Assembly (NCBI GenBank): GCA_032622095.1
Contig: CP136061.1
Coordinates: 66,033,127-66,097,126 of the forward strand
From: Siphonodentalium dalli
Lineage: Eukaryota > Mollusca > Scaphopoda > Gadilida > Siphonodentaliidae
Length of the DNA: 64,000 nucleotides
Direction: 5' to 3'
Positions 51,401 through 63,400 of the stretch are shown in pieces (position 1 is the first letter of the stretch; each line of letters opens with the position of its first letter). The notes beneath the pieces are model-generated. The model was not told where the DNA came from. It did not search any database and was given only the letters and a program-made list of their open reading frames with translations. A program made the position numbers and the translations under genes.

Positions 51401-54400
51401 TGCTACCGGTGTCAATCATCATTGGAACCTTTGCACCTGCGAAATTTTATCCTACCAGTCCAGACCATGGTTGGCCGCAATGTGCCAAAAATACACAAAC
51501 TAAAGGCCCAGTAAATAGCTATGTATGTCATATATGAACAATGTGTATTTGCTGTGTTTTGAATTATGCATTATTGTAAACCCTATTAGCACTCTCTATT
51601 TCGGTGAAAAAGGGCCATAAAGTATATTATTACTATTATGTACAATTTTAATGAAAGAGAATGAATGAGCAGTAATGCACAATCTGAATTTATAGGTTGG
51701 AATATTACAGTAGGGTCTGTCATATGTCATTGCTTTAATTTGCATGAGGTGATGTCACATAGAATTCCAATCTGTACTTTCTATCTTGATAGAAGAACTT
51801 AACCGTGAAAATCATTGCTATAAAATTCTGCAACGAAATAAAATGTAAAACACATCCTTGCCGCTGTTCTCATGGCTCTTAAAGCATGATTAAATGAGCC
51901 CCTGTAGATATATGCACCCTAAATGTGCTTTTGAAATGGTTCGCTTGTTGGCCTTAAAGCCTTTCCAACATGATAATAAATATTGCTAAAGGCCTGTGGT
52001 GGTTTTAAAGCATATTAATTCATGAATTTGTTTTCATCATTGGGTGAATATTGGAAGAGAGTTATACTTCACTTATTAAGGGGTTTCCACGCCTGAGCTA
52101 TATCAGGAGGTGGGAAGTTTAGATGAACATAGTTCAACATACACATAAAACTACTTATTTGTTAAGCTAGTACACCACCTGAGGGAATCTATGCTATCTG
52201 AAAACCACACCAAGCATATTATATAACACTAAAAATGCCAAAAAGATTACTTTAATCATAGTTTTAGTAGGGAGATTTTGGAAAGAGTGTTCTCAGCAAG
52301 TATAACAAATTATTGGAAATGAATAACCGCTATAAAAAGTACATGATCTGAACTAGTAAAAGGCTCGAATGAGTATTTAATTGAGAGCAATACTGCTTCA
52401 AGACTGTTAAAATAATGTTAGTTTGTGCTGTAAAAATGGTAAACCTCCATTTTTCAAGAACTAATATAAACCTTTGGGCTGAGATGAATAGAACAAAATT
52501 ATGGGAAAGGAATACAATGAAAATGTAAATATGGGTGATGATATATCTCGTGCAGACGGTGAACATCAGAAATTTATTTGATTCCTACCATATTCTAACT
52601 AGGAGGGAAAACAAATAAGTCAATCAAAAGAGAGGAACTTTCCTTTATATCCGCACAACAACATGTATTAAATGAAACTGAAATTAAACTCATAGGCATT
52701 GGAACTGCTGTGGTATACAATGATTGGCTATGAATAGTTGTATAGGTAAATGAAATCAGATGTTAATTATTACGTGTCATGTCTTTATTCCGAAGGTGCA
52801 TGAAGGTTCTTTGCTTATTGTCCCCCGAAAAATTTATTTTCGGGGGACTATAGAAACGGGCTCTGTCCGTCCGTCCGTCTGTTCGTCCGTCGTTCCGTCC
52901 GTCCGTCCGTCGTTCCGTCCGTCCGTCCGTCGTACCGTCCGTCCGTCACACTTTGAGTACCTTCATGGTGTAATCATCTCCTACAGATTTCATCCCAGAT
53001 ATTTTAAACTTCAGAATATTGTTGCCCATATATTGAAGATGTGCAACATGTATATAGATGACGGAAAAAATATTTTTTGACAGAGTTATTAACCCTTTTC
53101 AACATTTTTTTTAATTTCTTTAACAAAGCGGCATCAACTTGCCACGTTTTCGGTGGGACACTGTGGTCTGCTGACCTTTTATTCCAATTGTCACTTCACA
53201 TGAAGAGCTTAACACAAGCAAAATCAGTTATACTATATTTTAATTCAAAAAGTATTGGTACACCAAATACCTAATTACCTAAGTTATCATAATTAACAAG
53301 CAACTTACAACAAGTTATACTGACCTATGCTTTACTAAGACAGTTAGGCTTCCCTTGCAAAACTATAATCGTATCCAATTTGATAACTGAAATATTTTTC
53401 ACCCGAGCACTCTCATAATTCACATCCAGTTTAATCATGACATATTCTTGACCAGTATAGATTTTGGTATTGATTGATTGGTTTTGAAAATATTAACCCT
53501 ACCTCTAACCATGACAGGAACATGTGCTATCCAAAGAAATTCTTTATCTGATCAGTCTCATATTTATACATATCCAAGTTAATGATTGAAGCCCACTAAT
53601 TTATGTTATTACTAATCATCTCCACATTATTTGTACAGGTGTATATAAATCACTGATTTCAAGTCGGTCTGGTTGAAGACACTATTGGCCTCTCATTGTG
53701 AATAGTTATATATTCTGTGCTAGATTAACAGTTTCAATTGTTGTAGTTGGTATGGTCGGACGTATGGGTTAAACATCTGACTATCGTGATCAGCCTCTCA
53801 TTATCATGGATGCTAGTTTGGATACCTGTCAGAAAGCTGAAACATGGTCAAACTACACCTTCTAAAAGTCAATATCTGACAATCAAATTGTGTCATAAAT
53901 GTGTCCATTAGTTCGAACTCATTCTTTTGCGAGCAATATATAGAGTGCTCAAGTAGTAGTCTCAGGGTATCAAATCCGATATGGAAATGATTGATTGTTT
54001 CGTACTAGGTCCTCAAGAATATATCCCTTTCATGATGGAACTTCCTGAATTTTTGTGAAAACCCTGTGCCAATGCATTTTCTTATATATGCGAGTCGACC
54101 ATGGGTCGCCTCGCATGTATAAGAAAATGCATTGGCCTAACAAATTTTATATTATTTTTTATGATTGTTAAAGAATGTATGATAAAATGATAAAAATTGT
54201 TATAGAATGTAAGATAAAATGATAAAAAATGATAAAAATTATTAAAGAATGTAATTTTTTTTTATAAAAGATGATAAAAAATTGTTAGGCCATCTTATAT
54301 ATCCAAGGTGACCTATGGTCGATTCGCATATATAAGAGAACGCTTTGGTACATGATCTTTAGTACTAGTTGCACCAGCGCAGCTCCTGTCATGAAAGGGA

Positions 54401-57400
54401 TATACAATTTCCTAAATGCTTTTGGAATAGAGAACATTTTGAATTAGAAACCCTTGTGATACTTTCGGAATAAAGAACATTCTCACATAAGGGTCTGTTC
54501 CCGGCCACCATCAGTCGCACCATTGTCATGTTGCAATGCCATTAAGATGTGTGTTTATCAATGTGGAGCCAATAATCTTCGCCAATCAACTGCATCTTCG
54601 TTACCGAGAAGCTAATTATTGAATTTCGTCAATGTTGTGAACGGACCAAAATGATAATGCCAGCAGGGACGTAGCTATGGGTGTGGTCATGGTGACCACC
54701 TTGGAATGTTCAACTGCACCCCCTTGAACCATACCAAAATATTAGTCAGAGAGATTCCAGATGACCCCTCATGATAATTTCAGCATTAGGACCTTCAGAT
54801 ACCTTGATACTTTTGAAATAAATTAAGAATCATTCGGAATAAACGACCTTCGCAACAAAGAACCTACATAATAATGAACCTTTAGAATAAAGAATCCTAC
54901 ACAATTATTCCGGACTCTCACTCTATAAGATACTTACTATAGTATATAATGACTCTTTTCTTTTGGCAATATTATAATTTTACATAGTGATTGTATTTTA
55001 CTTCAAAATATATTTTTATTACAGATCTGGTATATCTACATCCCCTAACAATGCGAAGATTCATTATAATTATGCTAATTACCTCAGAGATGAAAAACTA
55101 ACGTCAGCTGCAATATATCATTATAGGGAAGCTATACGGTGAGTTTAGTGAAACAAAATTCAACAATATGTGAGTTAATGAGTGAGTGAGGTTAGGTTAT
55201 TCAGTCCCAAGGCCTGGGATAGGAGGAAGGACATGGGTGCAGCATTAAAGATCATGTGCCAGTGCATTCTCATATATATGTGAGCCTCCCATATGGAGCC
55301 TCGCATATTTAAGTGAATGCACTGACTTACAACAGTGTACAAAGTCAAGGTAAATATTGTTAGGCCAATGTATTCTCTTATATATGCGAGGCTCCCTATA
55401 GGAGACTCACATATATAAGAGAATGCATTGGCACAGGGTTTTGGCAAAATGTCACGAAGCTCCAGTCATGGAAGGGTTAATAATTATTAACTTGTCGATT
55501 ATAAGTGTCGATTGTGTCAGAGAATCTTTGATGATTTCCATGGTCTCAGTGGTTATTGAACTATGATGGCAATGTTAGTTATAGACATGACATGACAGCA
55601 GTATGATGAAGACATTGATGCATTGGGTGCAGCTTTATCATTATACTATTATCGCATTGTTTTGAGGTTGACATGAGGAATTGTCAACCCGGGGAAGTCA
55701 ATATTCACCAAGGCTGTAGGCCGAGATGAAAATTGACTTCCAAGGGCTGACAATTCCTCGTGTCAACCAAGAAACAATGCGATAACTGTTTTATTATATG
55801 AAACACACTTTGATTGGACAAGACGTTGTGACGTTGAACGTCGCTGGGGAAAACCTGATCTATTTCCAGGTCTGATAATAAGTTATGTTCACCTCTGAAG
55901 TATCTGACGTTACTCAGAACTGTTATTAACCTGTTGTTTCATTAATGAGGTGAACATCGTTAGATATCACATTTTTTTCTTTACGTTTTAACATAGGAAT
56001 TGGGGAAAGAAACATTTGATCATATAATAAAATGTTTTCTCAGAACTTTAATCAATATTAGTTGGAGTAAATATAAAGCAATGCGTAAGACCATTAAAAA
56101 TATATACCTGGGTTCTCATCAGGCAACTACATATGGGAAATTGGATGAGGGAGGGAGGCTTTTTATGTTTTATTATAGAAATTAATGGATATATGGGTAT
56201 GATTTTATGGTAAAAAATCCTACAATTTTGCAAGCAATATATAGAATATATCCTCCAATGCCTTTTAACCATTATGTCTTCAATAGAAACCTATCTCAAA
56301 TTGTGGATAAATTGGAGACTGAGTTTTGAACTCTTGGAACATTCTGGATAAAGTTGCAAATAATTTTTTTTTATGAAGGAGGTTCCTGAGAACACAGTAA
56401 TTTTATTTATTTATGAGGCCCTCTTTTGGTGATGAGGGAGGTGCCTGAGAACACAGTAATTTTATTTATTTATGAGGTCATCTTTTTGGTGATGAGGGAG
56501 GTGCCTGAGAACACAGTAATTTTATTTATTTATGAGGCCCTCTTTTATTTATTTATGAGACCCTCTTTTTGGTGATGAGGGAGGTTCCCGAGAACACATT
56601 TTTTGTTTTAAATTTAATTGGCATAAGTTATTTATGCACCATTTCTTTATTTCTTCATCAATGCAGACTGTATCCAGATGATGCCAGCTATTATAACAAC
56701 TTGGGAAATTTTCTGAAAAATAAGACAGAGGCTGAAGTGCTCCTGAGAAAGGCCATTAAATTACAGCCGTCTCATGCTGGGGCACATGTCAACCTGGGTA
56801 GCTGTCTGTTGTAAGTAGCTCAGGGATTTCTTATATACTGACTGTTCTTTTGCACAAGGAAAATAGGCAGGGTTCATATTAACTGTGGCCATATTGGCCA
56901 ATCTTTTTTCAAAATTTTGGCAAAAACAATAAAAGTTTCACTCCTATACGAGCGTTCTAATGAGATATCATGAAATAACATCCTTAGCATTCAAATATTT
57001 AGATGAATACATAGCAAGAAAAAATACTAAGAGATAGCATTCGAATGCTAAGCGAATGTTAAGAATTGTATCTCCTAGTCTTCGATTACTAAGCGAATGT
57101 TAAGCAAACACTTATTTAATAAGTCTTCTTTTTTTTAAGGTATATATAGTCAGCAATCACCTTTACGAATATCAGCAGATCTCACTGAAACCCTTACAAT
57201 TTATTAGAGGTCACAGATGCTTATTTAATATAACAATGATGACTAGACACTTCATGTACAGTAATGCCCTAAATAATCGACTCCTTAACCACAGCATAAT
57301 TATGGGTAATTTTTCAGGATTTAGTTGGAAATATGGCTTGTTGCCATTCATCGGAAAGCACTCAGTGAGAGCTTTCCGTTGAATGGCAACAAGCCATATT

Positions 57401-60400
57401 TCCGACTAAATCCTGAAAAATTACCCATAATTCTGCTGTGGTTAAAGAGTCGATTATTTAGGGCATTACACGTAGGATGATTCCTTTCTTAAACAATACA
57501 AAATACTTTATTGCTTGATGGTTTCAACAATAGGAAAATCTTTGCTAATTTATGTTGGTATACGATAGCAGAACTGTGTTTGAGTTTTTGCCACTCTCAT
57601 TGGTGCAGACTTGCAGTATTAATTTAACATGCAAGTGCATCTAAAAATTGATCATTTATTTTTTTTAATATGGTTTATTATCTTTTGCTTTATTTTTTGT
57701 TATTACTATTTTTCTTTGTCACTATTATTTTGTATTATTTTCGGTTTTCTCAACCATTATATTTATAAAAAAAAATTCAAAGTTGCTGCAAAATGGCCAA
57801 ATAAATTCAGAAATTGCCAAAAAAATTGTCAAAATATAATTTTCTGGCTAGCATGAATCCTGGACTTGGGCTGAAATGTTGACTGTCTTACTAATGTGTG
57901 ATTTGCCAAAATAATAGATTCCAGGATATCAGAATAGTTTTACAGGAACACAGGAGATCACACTCTGAACTGGGAATCTCCCAATAATTAACAGGGTTAA
58001 TATGTCTGGTCTCATTAGCATTTAACATGGATATCTTTAATATAGACATTAAGATCTAAACTGATATGCACGCATCTTGATTATTTAGATGCGCATAAAG
58101 GGTACACAAGAACTAAGTTATCAGAGTTTATCTCTTGCTTTCGAAAAAAATATTATCTGCTTAAATTTCATTATTATAGCTATGACAGTTGTTATTCACA
58201 AATATTTCAAAATTATGTTAGATGACAGACAAGAAATCACGCACTGCTGAAAGCATTCGTTTTTTTCTCCAATGGATGTGAAATCACGTGCACTAATGTA
58301 TTCAGATTCCTCTCCTTTACTGTAATAATGAGGTGTGTTCAGTCATAGATAATTACTGTTATAATGTTGCATTGTTGTCTGCTTTAAGTATTTGTAACCA
58401 GTCAGTTGACACCTGGTGATGTATATCGGCAGATTATATTCCCGTAGGGTATCAGGAAAACTGTGACCAAATAGGATACAATAAATATGTCAAGCATAAA
58501 ACCTGCAATTAAGTTATCCATGATACGATCGTGTCTAGTATACTTCCTCTTGGTCATTAGTACTTAACGGTTTTACACTCAGCATTTTAGTTTAATGAAG
58601 TGAGAACGTGTATCAAATTACTCATGAATAATTGCCATTAAGCCCTAGGCTTCTTATATTTAAGACTGAATTTCTTAATAAATGGTAGGTTTTCTGAGAA
58701 AATTGTTTTCTTGCTTGAGGGCAGATGAATTGATAAATATGAGCTAAAAGTACCATTGTACTAACTTGTTGAATTTTTTTTTTTGTACATTTCTGAAAAA
58801 GCCACTGGTCAAGCCAATCGTCAAGCCACCTCTTTCGGGGAACGTGTGGTTAGCGACCTTTTATCTACTCTCATAGTTTTTATTTATCTATTATATATTT
58901 TGGAAGATCTGTCTGTCTGTCTGTCTGTCTGTGTGTTCGCGATGAACTCGAAAACGGCCCGCCCGATTTCGATGAAACTTGGTATGTGGGGGTATTTTCG
59001 GCCGGGGACGAACATAGGCATATTAATTTGCCCGTGCGATGTGACCTTGACCTTGAAATCGGGTCATTTCAAGGTCAAACGCCCGAATATCACGGGATTT
59101 CGATGAAACTTGGTATGTGGCAGTATCTTCGGCCGGGGAGTGCCATAAACCTATTAATTTTCCCGTGCAAAGTGACCTTGACCTTGAAATCGGGTCATTT
59201 CAAGGTCAAATGCCCGAATATCACGGGATTTCGATGAAACTTGGAATGTGGGGGTACTTTAGTATGGGGAGTCTCATAAGCATATTCATTTGCCCGTGCG
59301 ACGTGACCTTGACCTTGAAATCGGGTTAATTCAAGGTCAAATCACGAATTTTGATGGGATTTTGATGAAATTTGATACATGTGGGTACTTTTGTCAACTG
59401 AGTGTTTTGGACGGGTCAAATCGTGACCCCGACCTGACCTTGACCTTCAAAATGATCAATTCAAGGTCAAATCAGGTAAAACCGGATGGATTTCGACGGG
59501 TACTTTTGTCGGGTACTTTTGTCCGGGCAGTGTTTTGGACAGGTTAAATCGTTACCCCACCTGACCGTGACCTTCAAAATGGTCAATTCAAGGTCCAAGC
59601 CCGGACGAAGTCGGGTCACCTTCTAGTTTTAATATATTTCCTTTTATCTAGGATTTCAATTTAAAACTCATTGAACCAGGGGACTGACAGTTTGGTTTAA
59701 ACAATCTTTTATTTCAATTAAACAGAACAAAAACACAACTAATATGAACATGAAGGGATAGTTACATTTAGTGGATCTGTTGAATTCAATGTATTTAATA
59801 AATATAAAAATCCCAGAGCACAGTAACCGATGAGCCAGTACACACTGATAATTTGATAGATAAAGAGCAGCAGATCACTGATGTGTGTTAATGAAAATTA
59901 CATCTTTCACAGTCTTTCTGACCTTTATTTTGGGGTTCAAGGGAGGAATCATTTTACCTTAATAAACTTGACATTTTTTCAGTCAACCCTCTTATAACGG
60001 AGAACTCAGTGAAGATAGTTACTTGATTGCCATTGATTAATTTGTTGGGATGTTCAGCTAATAGATACAACAATTAGGTGAACTTATTAGCTAAACCTCA
60101 GAGTTTCTCTGCATGTAGTCTGCTTATAGTATTTGAACATTCCCACAAATGCAGAATGGACCACTCCAAATTGCACTTTTAGCACTGATTGGGATAATCC
60201 ATTGAGTATAGTGGAAGGGTTAAGATGCATGACACATGAGTGAACATCTCTGATGGCTTAATATCATCTAATCTGGGGTAGATTACTTAACTAATGATAT
60301 ATATGGGGTGGTGTGTGCTCTATGTGATAAGTGATCTGTATCTAATGCATTTCATTGTGTTGGAGATTATATTGATGCACTTTTTATCCAGATATGCAGC

Positions 60401-63400
60401 GATATTTATAACGAGTTTTAACGTTTTTAAAGCTTGACTTTCGAAGAAAATATGGGAGGTATATACTAGAATGACTTTGTCAGTCTATCTGATTGTCTGT
60501 CCATCCATCAACACAGATATCTCAGCCATTTTATCTGATGTCAATGAAATTTCATATTGAGGTTCGTTATCAGGAGCTATTGCAAACAAATTTCTCCTGA
60601 TGGTTCCATATTCCATTCTATTGTTAATCAAAATACAAGTCATTTCTAATATAATCACACACCCTCTACATTCACACAATTAGTGCCCGTAAGGATCAGT
60701 ACAAATCGACATATGGTTTACACGAATGTTTCCAAGGTTTGTCAAGCAATAACTGCAGCCTACACATCATAAAAAGCGATGAAACACCTACGTTAATTCA
60801 AACCAATCATATGCACGCACTCGCTTTGTGTTGTTATTGGGAGACTGTGTTTGAATTTGAACAATATGTTACTTACAATTATTTTTGGTAGTTTTGAAGT
60901 ATTGTTCATGTTATTAATGTTCTATTAAAATGTACTGGTGTATGATTATGAGGAATGACTTGAAGATCAATTGGGTCAATGTTTATGGCCGACAGAGTAA
61001 TTAAACAAAGTTTTGTGTGAATCCCTTTGGGATTGTTTGATTACTCTGCTTGTCAAATTGACCCCCATTCGATTTTTGCAGGGATGTACAAGTAATATAA
61101 TCAGACGACGATAAATAAAAGTACAGGAGTCCCTGAATTTATTATCTGAACATTTCCTAAGGGATAACTACTCATCAATGATGCTTTGGTGTAGAAAGGG
61201 TTAAAAAAATTATTTTGATGCAACTATCCATCTATGAAGGGACATGGCAAGAAGGTCTCCAACTTAGCAATCCAACTGCCTTCCGTCCCCTGAACCAGAC
61301 CTTAAATTCCCAAATTCCGTGAAATTACATTTGTACCCCCTACTCCCCTATCCACCGCTAAATATCCATTTTGCTCATATTGGTCCAAACATTTGACTAA
61401 AAGTAGAAAAATAATTGATTTGTGGTCTAAAAACAGCAATATACACAGTTAATACACAGTAAATGCACAGTAAATACAAAGTAAATACACAGTAAATACA
61501 CAGTTAATACACAGTTAATACACAGCAAATACACAATATATACAAAGTAAATACACAGCAAATACACAGTAAATACACAGTAAATACACAGCAAATACAC
61601 AGTAAATACACAGTAAATACACAGTTAATACACAGTAAATACACAGTTAATACACAGTTAATACACAGTAAATACACAGTTAATACAAAGTAAATACACA
61701 ATTAATACACAGTTAATACACAGTACATACACAGTAAATACACAGTTAATACACAGTAAATACACAGCAAATACACAATAAATACAAAGTAAATACACAG
61801 TAAATACACAGCAAATACACAGTAAATACACAGTAAATACACAGTTAATACACAGTAAATACACAGTTAATACACAGTTAATACACAGTTAACACAGTTA
61901 ATACCCAGTTAATACACAGTTAATACACAGTAAATACACAGTTAACACACAGTTAATACACAGTTTATACAAAGTAAATACACAGTAAATACACACAGTA
62001 AATACACAGCAAATACATAGTAAATACACAGTAAATACACAGTTAATACACAGTAAATACACAGTTAATACACAGTTAATACACAGTTAATACACAGTTA
62101 ATACAAGTTAATACACAGTTAATATACAGTTAATACACAGTTAATACACAGTTTATACATAGTAAATACACAGTTAATACACAATTAATATACAGTTAAT
62201 ACACAGTAAATACTGGTCTGAAATTTCCAACTGAAGTTGTGTCAGTTGGGGGTGTTTGTGTTCCATATCCCCCTGTCATGATGCCCAAGAACCAATGAAG
62301 ACAGTCTCTTTTAAAAGCCGTAGTTAATCTTATCAGAGTTACCTCTCTGGAACTCGATGAGTAATCAGTAATGAATATCGTTGTCTAATAAAAACTCAAA
62401 TTTGATATGATTTGTTGAAGAACATCGGTTTATCAATATCACTTGACTTAATACAAATTTCCGGTTTAATAGCATGCGGGAAATCGCGTTATTAAGATAA
62501 TGTTTAACAATGTTTTATACCTGTGGTGTTGATCTCTTGGTTTCAACATCTGTGAACATAAATATTACATGAGTTCTTTTATCAATTGGAATCAATTATG
62601 AAGATTTTTATCATGTGATTCACTGATTTTTTTAATAACCAATGTTTTTACACTGAATTTTTGACCCGTTAAACATTGCTAGTAATTGGCGAATATTGCG
62701 CCTAAGAGAGGGGGAAATAAGGATATGGGTATAGCTATATAATTCTCGGCCACAGGTACCGACTAGTCGACTTCGACTCAACTTTTGGGGTTTGACTAGT
62801 CAACTCCAGAATCCTAGAGTCGTTCCCACAATATGGATTCTGAGTATGATTCTGCACTAATTCGCTGTATAAACATATTTTGATTCTCGCAAAATTGTAT
62901 GGATTTTAAGGCCTGGAGACATGACCAATAGAATGGAGGGAATCCATCAATACAGAAACAAAATCTGAATCACAGTTCCATTGATGTATGTCTGATAAGA
63001 TTATCATTGTCTTTTAACACTTTCTACACTAAACACTCATTGATGAGTAGTTATCTCGTAGGAAATACTCAGTTGATAAGTTTAACATTTGTTTGTTGAA
63101 CTTAATTATCTGAACATTTTCCTTAATAAATATGGTTCCTTCTGCACTTTTATTATCTGCTGTCTGCTTATATTTTACCTAAACATCCATCCAAATGAAT
63201 GATAGACCATTCCAGTGTATACTTTTATATCTAGGTGGGAGAATCCATTTAGTAAAGAAAAGGTTAAAAGAGACTGCATTGAAGAGTGATAGATCTGCAT
63301 GCTTCATTGATGTATTTTCTTTCTGTTCAAAGTTATCGCGGCGGTCAAGAAGAAGGTATATATTTTCTGAAGAAAGCTCTTCATATCAGCCCTACATACA

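Noticed and set aside
58783-59547. Overlapping frames repeating a GTCCGDxxHxIN-like or [13 protein letters not shown] phrase
   Set aside because: The repetition equals the 131-bp DNA period; it is an array, not a repeat protein.
61504-61864. Two Leu/Cys/Val-rich frames that look like membrane proteins
   Set aside because: They are translations of the 11-bp minisatellite; 11 is not a multiple of 3, so the pattern merely cycles through frames.
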